Shown here: positions 39,551 to 49,289 of the stretch, piece by piece
Layout of the letters: each line of letters begins with the position of its first letter
How positions within the stretch are numbered: the first letter of the stretch is position 1
Assembly (NCBI RefSeq): GCF_000614185.1
Contig: NZ_BAKM01000009.1
Span: forward strand, 1-64,000
DNA length: 64,000 nt
Source of the DNA: Phocaeicola sartorii JCM 17136 = DSM 21941
Lineage (GTDB): Bacteria; Bacteroidota; Bacteroidia; Bacteroidales; Bacteroidaceae
Reading direction: 5' to 3'
Position numbers and translations under genes: made by a program
The notes under the pieces: generated by a model
Told to the model about the DNA's origin: nothing
The model's database searches: none
The model's input: the letters and a program-made list of their open reading frames with translations, nothing else

Positions 39551-41959
39551 TTACAACAATTCCAGCAAATCTCCACGTTTCATTTCCACTGTTATCAAAC
39601 CTTTTGCATCAGGATTTGCAATTGCCTCCTTACTATTTAAAAGCACTCTATATTTTTTCCCTTGAGGAATTTTCACTTTTAAAACCTGATCAGCAGTAGC
39701 TTTTAAAGAAGCTTTATTAATGACAGTATTCGTCCACTCAGCAGTCGCTTCAGCTCCTCCCTTTAAACATAGACCTTTAAAACCACCATCTTTCCATTCA
39801 ATAGGCAAACAAGGTAAGAATTCTACATAACCCTCATGATTCTGTATTAGCATTTCTGCCATACCAGCTGTACCGGCGGGATTCCCGTCAAACGAATAAA
39901 TATCACCTTCCGCCCCAGCAATGCCACCTGGAGATACAGTCATTAAATTCTCACGTGAAAGCTTGCCCTGCAATAATTGAACACTCTTATATGCTTCCTG
40001 TGCATCTTTCAAGCGGGCATACATACAAATCATATTGGCACGACTCCACTCTGTATCTTCCAGTTCTCGGCAGACAAACGATTCTCGATGGTCTTGCGGG
40101 CAGCTTCCGCCAATTCGGGAGTCTTCTCCAAAGTGATTTGGGAGAAAGGATAGAGTGCCAGCAGGTGGGAAGTGTGACGATGGTTGGGATGAGCTTCCTC
40201 GAAATCTTCAAACCATTCACGAATGGCACCATTGGCACGCAACTGGATGGGAGGAAGTTGGGCGATGGCAGTACGCAGGCTATCGGCAAACTCGCGGTCG
40301 GTATTCAATATCTCTGAAGCCTGAACACAATTCGACAAGATCTCGTAGGCCAGTTCACGGTCACAGGCAGGCATCATGGAGGCAACCATTTCCTCACCGC
40401 CTGCTGTACGGAACCAGTTTTCGGGTGAGATGCTCGGCCCTGTCATCAGATAACCACTCTTCGGGTCTTTTGCCAAGAAATCCAGGATGAACTGTGCATT
40501 ACCTTTCAAAAGCGGATAGGCCATTTCGGCCAGATATTGCTTGTCCTGTGTAAATTCATATTGTGTCCACAGATGGGAAGCTATCCATGAGCTTGCCATC
40601 GGGAACAGTCCCCAAATAATGGTACTGGAGGCGGGAGTATATCCCCAGACATTGGCTGTAGTGTGAGCAGTCCAGCCTTTACATCCATAGACCACTTCGG
40701 CTGTCTTCGCACCGTGATGCGCCAAATCCTTAATATAGGTAAACAGAGGGGCATTACATTCGGCAAGATTGCGACATTGGCTGCCCAATAATTCTGTTCA
40801 GTATTGATATCCAGATGATAGTCATTGGTCCAGCCCATGTTGCACGCCTTGTTATCATTGAAAAAACCCTGCAAGGCAATGGGCAATGGAGAGTTTTCGC
40901 GGGAACTGGCAATGGTGAGGTAACGGCCATATTGGAAGAACAAGGCATCCAGACCAGTATCAGTCTTGCCTTCCTTCACTTGTTTCCAACGGACATCCGT
41001 AGCAACGCGCGGTTAGCGTCTTGCCCGAAATGAATAGAGACACGATTGTACAACGTGTTATAATCCTTTATATGCGCCTGCTTCAATTCATCATAAGATT
41101 TAGCTGCAGCCTTCTTCACGCCATCAGCACAAAGAGTCTTGTAATCAGGACTTTTATAATCGGTACGCACATCGACAATCAAAGTCACAGCATCAGCTTC
41201 TTTTATACCTACTCCAGACTGTTCCATCTTTACCTCTCCATTATCAGCCAGAACGGCTATTCTTCCTTCAAAACAGACTCCGCCCGGACCATGCAAGGGA
41301 AAATCTACTTTCCCGGTAAATACCAATTGGTTATCTTCTACAGAAAGGTCGGCTTGACGCATCAAATCCAATCCCATATTCATAGTAATGGACTTTTGCT
41401 TATCAGCGGTCAAGCGGAGTACGAGAACATTATCCGGGTTTGTAGCAAAATACTCACGTTTATAGTTCACACCACCGGAGTTGAAAGAAACGCTGCTGAC
41501 AGCCTCATCCAAGCTTAACGAACGACGGTAGCCGGTCACTTTACCTTCGGGGTAAATGAATTGCATCTTCAAATCTCCAATGGGAAGATGAGTTCCGAAA
41601 GAAGTCTGGTTGCCATGAAGATTATCTCCGGCTATACGGTTTCCTTCCGATAGTTTTCCCTCAAAGAACAACTTTCTGAGCTGGTTCATTTTCTCTCGTC
41701 CGAAAGGTATGTTCTGGTTCTCATTGTACTGGCCGGACCACATTGTCGATTCATTCAACGCCAGTTTCTCTTCCTCTATCCCACCATAAGTCATAGCTCC
41801 CAAGCGTCCATTACCAATAGGTAAAGATTCCATCCAAACTTCTGCCGGCTGGGCATACCATAATTCTGTAGTTTCACAGGAATCAGTCGCACTCTGGCAT
41901 CCGGAAAGCGCCAAAGCCATTGCTCCCAAATAAGTCTTAAAATGTTTCATATTTTTCAT
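39551..41959 (-). pseudogene. GH95-family alpha-L-fucosidase lipoprotein, three frame breaks
   Basis: Four frames join to about 803 residues when three single bases are restored: near 41010 (DANRALL / DVRWKQVKEG), near 40785 (YWAAN / RNLAECNAP) and near 40050 (SAENWK / DTEWSRANM). The start at 41959 gives a lipoprotein signal ending LALSGC. GH95 marks: ELWYAQPAEVWMESLPIGNGRLGAMTYGG near the N-terminus and WTNDYHLDINTEQNYW at the active site. GH95 enzymes mostly cleave alpha-1,2-linked fucose from galactose; some members act on L-galactose. The middle part (about 40040-41000) looks richer in G+C than the ends. Typed pseudogene because the frame is broken; I favour sequence error. Confidence 0.85.
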
Positions 41960-41980
41960 GATTAATAGTTTCTTCCAAGG

Positions 41981-42054
41981 CAAAAGTAAACATACCTCTC
42001 CCATCAGGTAGAGAATATTTCGCCATTTTTAGGCTCTTTTGCTTCAATTACAGC
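41981..42054 (-). promoter_or_regulatory. GH95 promoter with shared upstream element
   Basis: The -7 box TACTTTTG lies at 41981-41988 (minus), 22 bp before the start. At 42017-42054 is a 38-bp block that agrees at 32 of 38 positions with 46648-46685 upstream of the GH92 gene. It includes the exact 13-mer TTTGCTTCAATTA. Both blocks begin exactly 28 bp upstream of their -7 box. Confidence 0.65.
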
Positions 42055-42069
42055 CTATAAAAGGAGGAT

Positions 42070-44352
42070 TCAGTGCTTAGGATCTTTTCCCAGCACAAAT
42101 TCCAGAACGCCACCCTTTGTTATCTCTTCATGGGTAATCCAAAGACGGTTCAAAGGCTTTCCATTCAAGGAAACAGACTGGATATATACATTCTCCGGAG
42201 AATTATGATGTGCTATGATCGTAAATGTCCTTCCTTTATAATATCGATTATCTAAAGATAAAATAACTTTACGGAACACAGGACTTGTCAGTTCATAACG
42301 GTTGTTGCCGGGACAAATAGGATGGAATCCCATAGCCGCCAGAATATACCAGGCAGACATCTGTCCCACATCCTCATTTCCACACAATCCGTTCACTGTA
42401 TCACCGTATGCATTCCGGCAGATACGCCGTGTCCAATATTGGGTGAGCCACGGACGCGAAGTATAGTTCAACATGAAAGGTACCTGATGATCAGGCTCGT
42501 TAGGATGATTATAGTAATCCCCCCACATGAAACGTTCATCTGCTCCCTCGAAGAATGCTACCAATTCCCGTTCAAAGTACTCTTTTCCCATAAGAGAAAT
42601 CAATCCTTCCAGATCATGCGGGACAAACCAGCCCTGCTGATAATTATTACTTTCTATACAACCTTGCCAATGTACATTCCGCCCCTTCCACGGCATCCAG
42701 CTACCATCTGCCGAACGTGCACGGAACCATTTCACACTATCACACCATACCTGATGATAAGATTGTGCCTTCCTCTCAAATGCCACAGCTTCCTGTTCCC
42801 TTCCCCTATCACGAAGCATAGTGCTGACACACCAGTCCGTATAAGCATACTCCAACGTTTTCGAAAGATCATCCGGCGTATATCCCTGCTCATTATTGCC
42901 AAATGTGCGGACTGTGTTCAAAGAATATTCCAAAGCTTTCCGGGTATCATAATTCCGGATACCTTTATTGTAAGCATCCGCCACCACCGATACGGCCGGA
43001 TTACCCACCATACAACCCGAATAGGCATTCAAGAATTCCCAACGTGGAAAATATTTCTTACCGCTCAGTTCCGCCAGTTGAATCAATGAGTTTATTTCAT
43101 CGTCCACCAGCCGGGGATTGATAATGGTCTGTAAAGGAAACTGGCTACGGAATACATCCCAGCCGCTGAAAATAGTACGATAGATAAAATTATCCGCATA
43201 ATGCACCTTGCCATCCGCCCCCGGATAGGCGCCGTCCACATCCGAGAAACAACGCGGATCTATCATAGTGTGATATAAAGATGTATAGAAAATAGTCTTA
43301 TCCTTTTCCTCTCCTTCCACCTGTACACCCGAGAGAGCCTCATTCCACTGCCTGCGGGCACGCTGACGCACTCCATCAAAATTCCAATCGGAAATATCGC
43401 TTTGCAGATTCTTTCGCGCACCCTCCATGCTGACAAACGAGATGCCGCATTTCAACAAAGCCTGCTCCCCTTCACGAGTGGAGAACTCAGTATAAAAGCC
43501 TAGATGTTTCCCTTGAGCTATCTTTTTCCGGGGAAATACATGAGCATTCTTGATATATTCATGGTAAGCCGGATCATCATTGGAAGCATTCTTACGTTCC
43601 ACTCCCTCGGGGATATCCGCACTCCATACGCCAAAATTTTTCAAAGGACGGTCAAAGCAGCAATAGAAATAAGCTGTATAGTTACCTTGTCCTGCCCCAT
43701 CTCCCCAACCGCCACCATCGGGGGTACATTTCATCCAACCTTTAATGGTATAATCGTCCTCCACTTCTACATATTGTTCAGTAGAAGTACCACCGATACG
43801 GCGTGCCAAATCTATCTGTATGCGGGAAACCTCAGACTGAGGATAGGTAAAACGCATCATTCCCGAACGGGAAGCCGCTGCCAATTCCACCTGAATACCA
43901 TAATCATCCAGCATCACAGAATAACCGTCCACCTTCGCCACCTCACGGTCATGAGAGTAACGGGAACGGTAACCGCTTTCGGGATTTTCTTCCGTACCTT
44001 TGAACGTATGCAGTTCTCCCGTGGTAGGCATAACCAGGAAATTACCCAAATCGCCATACCAACCGATGCCGCTCATGTGGGTGAAGCTGAATCCTTCGAT
44101 GGTAGAATGATGCCAGGAATACCCGGGGCCGTTATCTCCTCCGGTCTTTGTATCGGGACTCAATTGCACCAGGCCGAAAGGAGTGCACACACCGGGAAAT
44201 GTTTTTCCCAGTCCGTGATCGGAGCCGGCCATCTCATCAGCGGTGGTTGCTCCGATGATCGGGTTGACATAGTCTACAGGGGCCTTTTGAGCCCAGGCAT
44301 TTACAATATTCAAACTAATGAACAATAAACATACAGATATCGGTCTTTTCAT
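42070..44352 (-). CDS. GH92-family alpha-mannosidase-like enzyme (variant site)
   Basis: 760 residues with a signal peptide (about 1-21, NAWAQ). GH92 landmarks: VDYVNPIIGA, GKTFPGVCTPFGLVQLSPDT, a likely acid in CIESNNYQQGWFVPHDLEGL, HPNEPDHQVPFMLNY and GNEDVGQMSAWYILAAMGFHP. GH92 enzymes are calcium-dependent exo-alpha-mannosidases. Compared with its neighbour it has NEPDHQ instead of NEPSHH and GNED instead of GNDD, positions close to the sugar- and metal-binding site, so a different linkage or sugar is likely. Second gene of a two-gene operon, 34 bp after the other GH92. Frame intact. Confidence 0.9.
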   Translation of the reverse strand: MKRPISVCLLFISLNIVNAWAQKAPVDYVNPIIGATTADEMAGSDHGLGKTFPGVCTPFGLVQLSPDTKTGGDNGPGYSWHHSTIEGFSFTHMSGIGWYGDLGNFLVMPTTGELHTFKGTEENPESGYRSRYSHDREVAKVDGYSVMLDDYGIQVELAAASRSGMMRFTYPQSEVSRIQIDLARRIGGTSTEQYVEVEDDYTIKGWMKCTPDGGGWGDGAGQGNYTAYFYCCFDRPLKNFGVWSADIPEGVERKNASNDDPAYHEYIKNAHVFPRKKIAQGKHLGFYTEFSTREGEQALLKCGISFVSMEGARKNLQSDISDWNFDGVRQRARRQWNEALSGVQVEGEEKDKTIFYTSLYHTMIDPRCFSDVDGAYPGADGKVHYADNFIYRTIFSGWDVFRSQFPLQTIINPRLVDDEINSLIQLAELSGKKYFPRWEFLNAYSGCMVGNPAVSVVADAYNKGIRNYDTRKALEYSLNTVRTFGNNEQGYTPDDLSKTLEYAYTDWCVSTMLRDRGREQEAVAFERKAQSYHQVWCDSVKWFRARSADGSWMPWKGRNVHWQGCIESNNYQQGWFVPHDLEGLISLMGKEYFERELVAFFEGADERFMWGDYYNHPNEPDHQVPFMLNYTSRPWLTQYWTRRICRNAYGDTVNGLCGNEDVGQMSAWYILAAMGFHPICPGNNRYELTSPVFRKVILSLDNRYYKGRTFTIIAHHNSPENVYIQSVSLNGKPLNRLWITHEEITKGGVLEFVLGKDPKH

Positions 44353-44386
44353 AAAATAATCAAACTAAAGGACAACAAACCATTCA

Positions 44387-46585
44387 TTATTTTCGCGGTG
44401 TGGCACTCATTACAAACTCCAGCGTTCCGCCATTCATAATATCCTGATGGGTAATATAATTCTTTGTATATTTCTTACCATTCAGTTTCATGGAACGGAT
44501 ATAAATCTCATTGTGCTTTTTACGTGGGGCTTTGATGGTAAAAGTCTTTCCATCAGGCAACTGAATAGTCGCTTCCTCCAACATAGGAGTACCGATAATG
44601 TACTCTCCGCTGACCGGATTTACCGGATAAAAGCCAAGTGCGCCAAACACATACCAAGCAGACATTTCCCCGCAATCATCATTACCGGCATAACCCGAAG
44701 AAGAATCGTTGTACAGTTCATTCATGATATGCGCCACATATTTCTGTGTCTTCCAAGGTTCTCCCGCACAAGCATACAGATAAGCCACATGATGGCTCGG
44801 TTCATTGCCATGCGCATATTGCCCTACAAAACCGGAAGCATTGTCATTCAGCTCACCACTTTGATCATTGACAGTGAAGAAGGTATCCAATTTTGCGGTA
44901 AAAGCGTTGTTGCCCCCTGTCAGTGAAATCAAGTCGGGTATATTCTGGGGTACATACCAGAAGTATTGCCAGGCATTCCCCTCAGTGAAAGGATAGCCGC
45001 CATTGGCTCCATATTTATAAGGATCGAAAGGTTCCATCCATTCTCCTTTCTTATTTTTCGGTTGAAAGAATTTTGTCTCTGCATTAAACAGATTCCGGTA
45101 AAAAGCGGAACGCTTCATAAAGCGGCTATAATCTTCTTCTTTCCCTAATTTCCGGGCCAACTGTGCGACACACCAATCATCAAAAGCTTGTTCTAAAGTA
45201 ATAGAAACAGATTGTGTCTGAATATCCTCAGGCATGTATCCATATTTCTCCCATACTTCAAAAGGAGAGTTCGGATGAGATACGATGGAACTGCTACGAA
45301 CTGCTTCATAGGCTTTTTCCGCATCCACTCCTGCAACACCTTTCAGCACAGCATCCACAATGACAGGAATGGAGTGGTTGCCAATCATACAATAATTATC
45401 CTGCCCCCATAATTGCCACACAGGCAGATAACCATAATAATCATATTGACGCATCATGCTTTTAATAAAATCAGGAATGCGGCCGGTATGCAGCAAAGTA
45501 TAAAGCGGATGAGCCGCCCTGAATGTATCCCATAAAGAAAAAGTGGAATAATGCACTTCATTATCGGCAACCTTACGTGTCGTATAATCGGCAGCCATAT
45601 ATTCACCGTTTACATCACTCATGGTATTGGGCTGGACCATCGTGTGATATAAAGCCGTGTAGAAGATCGTTTTCTGCAGATCAGTACCCCGGACGGTTAT
45701 CTTTTCCAGTTCCTTTTCCCAACTGTCTCCGGCAGCAAAAGCAATATTATCAAAATCCCAACCGGGAACTTCCTTAGACATATTCAGACGGGCGTTCTCT
45801 ATAGAAACCGGTGACAAGGCTACTTTACACACCAATTCCTGATCCTGCCGCATATCGAACGTAAACAAACCATGAAGATCCGTTCCGTTAATGACCGGTG
45901 TATTTTTATATTTCCGGCCTCCGTCATGAAATTCAGAAAAGTGTATCGGTTTAGAAAATTCAATGTGGAAATAGATTTTTCTCAGTTTCGCCCATCCGGT
46001 AATGATACGATAACCTTCTACCTCAGTAGGAGAAATGATCCGGATTTGTGACTGGATAATACGACGGTTCCAGCTTCCTTTATTGGCGGAATGATCCAAG
46101 TCCAGCCACAGTTTGGCTTCCTTACCCTGCGGATACGTATAACGATGTACGCCCACACGTACAGAGGCTGTCAATTCCGCCTGAATCCCTTCATCATCCA
46201 ACAACACCTGATAATATCCCGGACGTGCCTGTTCCTGTTGGTGAGTGAAAGCTGATTTCGTTTTATCACTGACCGTGGGGAACATCAATATATCAATAAA
46301 ATCGGAAGCTCCCGTCCCACTTAAACGGGTATGGCTGAAACCATAAATGGTAGAGTCGTTATAATCATATCCCGAAGCCTGCGCCCAGTCGGGAGCTTCG
46401 CGAGTATCAGGACTTAACTGGACCATACCGAAAGGTACAGTGGCTCCCGGATAATTGTTTCCCGAAAGACTGGAATTAACTGCCCCTGTTCCAATAAACG
46501 GATTTACCCAACGGGTTAGATTCTGAGCATAGATGAAATTTGCGGAAAGAATAAATGTTACTAATAAATGAACCAGCCTCTTCAT
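44387..46585 (-). CDS. GH92-family alpha-mannosidase
   Basis: 732 residues with a signal peptide (about 1-20, FIYAQ). GH92 landmarks: TRWVNPFIGTGAV, NNYPGATVPFGMVQLSPDTR, FTEGNAWQYFWYVPQNI with the probable catalytic Glu, AHGNEPSHHVAYLYA, and GNDDCGEMSAWYVFGALGFYPVNP with the acidic pair of the inverting mechanism. The HGNEPSHH form is the one I associate with alpha-1,2/alpha-1,3 mannosidases. First gene of the GH92 pair, with its own promoter and a copy of the shared element. Frame intact. Confidence 0.92.
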   Translation of the reverse strand: MKRLVHLLVTFILSANFIYAQNLTRWVNPFIGTGAVNSSLSGNNYPGATVPFGMVQLSPDTREAPDWAQASGYDYNDSTIYGFSHTRLSGTGASDFIDILMFPTVSDKTKSAFTHQQEQARPGYYQVLLDDEGIQAELTASVRVGVHRYTYPQGKEAKLWLDLDHSANKGSWNRRIIQSQIRIISPTEVEGYRIITGWAKLRKIYFHIEFSKPIHFSEFHDGGRKYKNTPVINGTDLHGLFTFDMRQDQELVCKVALSPVSIENARLNMSKEVPGWDFDNIAFAAGDSWEKELEKITVRGTDLQKTIFYTALYHTMVQPNTMSDVNGEYMAADYTTRKVADNEVHYSTFSLWDTFRAAHPLYTLLHTGRIPDFIKSMMRQYDYYGYLPVWQLWGQDNYCMIGNHSIPVIVDAVLKGVAGVDAEKAYEAVRSSSIVSHPNSPFEVWEKYGYMPEDIQTQSVSITLEQAFDDWCVAQLARKLGKEEDYSRFMKRSAFYRNLFNAETKFFQPKNKKGEWMEPFDPYKYGANGGYPFTEGNAWQYFWYVPQNIPDLISLTGGNNAFTAKLDTFFTVNDQSGELNDNASGFVGQYAHGNEPSHHVAYLYACAGEPWKTQKYVAHIMNELYNDSSSGYAGNDDCGEMSAWYVFGALGFYPVNPVSGEYIIGTPMLEEATIQLPDGKTFTIKAPRKKHNEIYIRSMKLNGKKYTKNYITHQDIMNGGTLEFVMSATPRK

Positions 46586-46611
46586 AATAGATTTAAAGTT
46601 TTGTTTATTGG

Positions 46612-46685
46612 CAAAGGTAGTTCATTCGTGTTCTGGAAACAGATATAATTTCGTCTAATTTAGGCTCATTTGCTTCAATTATAGC
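46612..46685 (-). promoter_or_regulatory. GH92 operon promoter with shared upstream element
   Basis: The -7 box TACCTTTG lies at 46612-46619 (minus), 26 bp before the start. The 38-bp block 46648-46685 matches the GH95 block (32/38 identical) at the identical 28-bp distance from the -7 box. No TTTG is present at -33, which fits an activator-dependent promoter. Confidence 0.65.
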
Positions 46686-46797
46686 ATTCAGCGACCTGTG
46701 TAGCCCTCCAATCTGCTTTTCTTTCATATCTTTTCCAGCCGGGAAATGAAGTTACAAGTCGGGAAATACCCCAACGGACTTCTTTAAATAAAACAAA

Positions 46798-46822
46798 GTA
46801 AGCCGCAAAATTTGCGGCTTAC
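46798..46822 (-). terminator. terminator of the acyltransferase/DUF418 operon
   Basis: GTAAGCCGCAAA and TTTGCGGCTTAC are perfect 12-bp arms around one base. On the minus strand they are followed by TTTGTTTTATTT. It lies 29 bp after the DUF418 stop. Confidence 0.85.
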
Positions 46823-46851
46823 AACTATACATAAACGATCTTACATACTAT

Positions 46852-48030
46852 TTACTTGTCCCCCATCCAAGTCCATTTATGCCAGATACTTTCCAACGGT
46901 CCTTGCTTGTGGCTCTTCAACCACCATTTGCAGAATTGAACCTGCAACAGGAAAAGCACGAGACCGACAATCAGGCTCAGCGTATATCCGCAATACGGAG
47001 CCAGATAAAGCCCAAACGGAAAATAAATAACCGCACCGGCAATGGACTGTCCTATATAGTTGCTCAGACTCATCTTCCCATAGGAACGGAGGCTGGACAC
47101 GAGCTTCTGAAAGCCTGTCCTTTGATAAAGCAGGACAAAAGAAGCAACCAGCACCACAGTGAAGGCAAACTTCTGCCACATATCAAAAGCGGTTCCTGCC
47201 GTACTTTTAATAATATCGCTGTCACTTGCCATGATCAATTCCTTTAACTGGAAAAGAGGGGCAAAGGCAATGGCAGAGACAATGAGCGCCTTCACCCAAA
47301 AACGCGTATGTTTTTCAGAAATAACAAACAACTGTTTACGCCCGATATATAATCCCATCAAAAACAAGCCGGCAGTCTGCCAAAAACGCCCTGCACCCAG
47401 AGCCCAATACAAGCTAGCTTTCTGTCCCAAAGTAATATTCCGCCATATAAATTCTCCAAAGTTTCCTTCTTTGGTATAAGCTGCCACTTCTCCATACATC
47501 TCGCCTACCCCCAAATCGGGCAAAGTGTGCGAAGGATCGTACAGACTTACTATATAATGATACCACTCAACGGGTTGCAAAAGGAACAAGATAGCGGTGA
47601 TAAGGACGGCGCAATCACTCCACTTGCGGACAAGGAAAAGCACAACACCCACTACCACAAAGAGTAACAACACATCTCCTGCCGGAAAAAAAGCAGCGTT
47701 CAATGTGGCAAACACCGCCAGCAATACCAAACGCCAAAGAAAGCGATAACCGAAATCCTTTCCTTTCCGTTGCTGGTTGGCAGACTGTATGTAGAAAGTA
47801 AACCCGAACAAAAGGGCAAAAATGGCATACGCTTTTCCGGCAAATAAAGAGAAAGTGACGTTGAATACTCCGTCATTCAAGATCTTCAGCCAAGCAGGCT
47901 GATCTGTGGGATAAACCGGAAAAATGAAATGCTCCAGATTATGTACTAAAAGAATAGCCATTACCGCGAATCCGCGCAAGGCATCCACCACTTCAATGCG
48001 TGGCGTTTTTTCTGCTAATTGTTTTTCCAT
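46852..48030 (-). CDS. DUF418 / YeiB-like multi-pass membrane protein
   Basis: 392 residues with about ten hydrophobic segments. The N-terminus PRIEVVDALRGFAVMAILLVHNLEHF is the acyltransferase-like DALRG motif of the YeiB/heparan-acetyltransferase superfamily. The C-terminal half (YRTGFQKLVSSLRSYGKMSLSNYIGQSIAGAVIYFPFGLYL) is the DUF418 domain. The biochemical role of DUF418 proteins is unproven; a membrane acyl transfer role is inference from the superfamily. It lies 7 bp downstream of an acyltransferase-3 gene in the same operon. Confidence 0.85.
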   Translation of the reverse strand: MEKQLAEKTPRIEVVDALRGFAVMAILLVHNLEHFIFPVYPTDQPAWLKILNDGVFNVTFSLFAGKAYAIFALLFGFTFYIQSANQQRKGKDFGYRFLWRLVLLAVFATLNAAFFPAGDVLLLFVVVGVVLFLVRKWSDCAVLITAILFLLQPVEWYHYIVSLYDPSHTLPDLGVGEMYGEVAAYTKEGNFGEFIWRNITLGQKASLYWALGAGRFWQTAGLFLMGLYIGRKQLFVISEKHTRFWVKALIVSAIAFAPLFQLKELIMASDSDIIKSTAGTAFDMWQKFAFTVVLVASFVLLYQRTGFQKLVSSLRSYGKMSLSNYIGQSIAGAVIYFPFGLYLAPYCGYTLSLIVGLVLFLLQVQFCKWWLKSHKQGPLESIWHKWTWMGDK

Positions 48031-48037
48031 GAAATAG

Positions 48038-49087
48038 TTATTGTTGTTTGTTTAAAATACGTTTTACCACACGGTTGGCCGGTTTCTCAAAATAAGAATA
48101 AGAAAGCAGGCTCAATCCAATTGTAACTGCAAGAATAAGCGGAATGCTGATATACAGGCTGATGTGACAATCGTATGTTTTCGCCAGTTGCACGTAGGCC
48201 AATATAATCCACAAATGAATCAGATAAAAACTATAACTGATATCGCCACCAATGACCAGATATTTATTGGAAAGGATACGCGAAAGGAACCCTTTCTGCA
48301 AAGAGAATATCAGGAGAACCAATGAAATAGGTATCCAGTAATAACAGGAGTAACGATAGACTTTCGGAACCAGATCCTCCGAAGCCAGGTAAAAGAGCAG
48401 AAAGAGACACACTGCACCCACTTCGAGCAAAGACGCCGTGAAGAAAGACAACTGTTTGGAACGGCACCATCCATAGGCTTGATAAAGCAACATACCCACC
48501 AGAAAATCGGGGAAGCGGGCCAAAGGATTCACATACCAATAGCCACGGATATTTGCCTCATCCGTCAGCGACATCAGTACCGGAACCGCCACAGCGCATA
48601 CCAGCAAAGTTCCTGCCAATCTTTGTCTTTCCTTAAAGAACAAAGCCAAGAACGGGAACAGGAAATAGAACAACTGCTCACATCCCAAACTCCACGAGGG
48701 ACTGCCGAAATAAAAGAAATAATCCATCCGGGGGACAAAAGGATGCAACAGGAACAGTGCAGGAATAAAATGTTTCAACCCTTCACACCAGCCCGTCGGT
48801 GTCAACCAATTGCCTACAACAGCCACTCCCAGCAAAGTCAATACATGCAATGGATAAATACGGGCAACACGTGCCGCCCAGAACCGACGTTTCGTCACCA
48901 GCCGTTCCTCCATCTTCTTTTGATAATTGTATGCTATAATAAAGCCACTTAGTATAAAGAAGAAGCTTACGCCCACAAATCCTTCTTTAAAAATATGAGT
49001 AGAGAAGCTGGAATCGACTACATAGCAATGCGCCCCGAAAACCATCAGCGCAAAGAAGAGGCGTAAAGAAGTTAATGTATCAATCAT
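48038..49087 (-). CDS. acyltransferase family 3 (OafA-like) membrane protein
   Basis: 349 residues with about ten membrane helices. The N-terminus has the family's LTSLRLFFALMVFGAHC (the conserved R...H spacing) and GFVGVSFFFILSGFIIAYNY. RVARIYPLHVLTLLGV and PSWSLGCEQLFYFLFPFLALFF follow. Such enzymes O-acylate surface polysaccharides or lipids from the cytoplasmic side. The acceptor is unknown and no surface-polysaccharide genes lie nearby. First gene of a two-gene operon. Confidence 0.9.
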   Translation of the reverse strand: MIDTLTSLRLFFALMVFGAHCYVVDSSFSTHIFKEGFVGVSFFFILSGFIIAYNYQKKMEERLVTKRRFWAARVARIYPLHVLTLLGVAVVGNWLTPTGWCEGLKHFIPALFLLHPFVPRMDYFFYFGSPSWSLGCEQLFYFLFPFLALFFKERQRLAGTLLVCAVAVPVLMSLTDEANIRGYWYVNPLARFPDFLVGMLLYQAYGWCRSKQLSFFTASLLEVGAVCLFLLFYLASEDLVPKVYRYSCYYWIPISLVLLIFSLQKGFLSRILSNKYLVIGGDISYSFYLIHLWIILAYVQLAKTYDCHISLYISIPLILAVTIGLSLLSYSYFEKPANRVVKRILNKQQ

Positions 49088-49116
49088 AGTATCGTCATTT
49101 CTGTCTCAATCGGACA

Positions 49117-49124
49117 CAAAGGTA
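49117..49124 (-). promoter_or_regulatory. -7 box of the acyltransferase operon
   Basis: TACCTTTG on the minus strand, 29 bp before the ATG at 49087. No clear -33 box. Confidence 0.5.
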
Positions 49125-49251
49125 CGGTTCTTTTTCGAACTATTTATTGATCTGGATTAAATTCACTCTGCCATCAGGTGATTTCCGCTCCTTCATTTTA
49201 CTAAAATGTAAATTTTAACAGTTTACTCAGACATCCAAACCATTATTTTCC

Positions 49252-49259
49252 TACATTTG
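49252..49259 (+). promoter_or_regulatory. -7 box of the iron alcohol dehydrogenase
   Basis: TACATTTG lies 30 bp before the ATG at 49290. No TTTG at the expected -33 distance. Confidence 0.5.
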
Positions 49260-49289
49260 TTATTAGTAAAACTTTAAATACGAAAGAAC

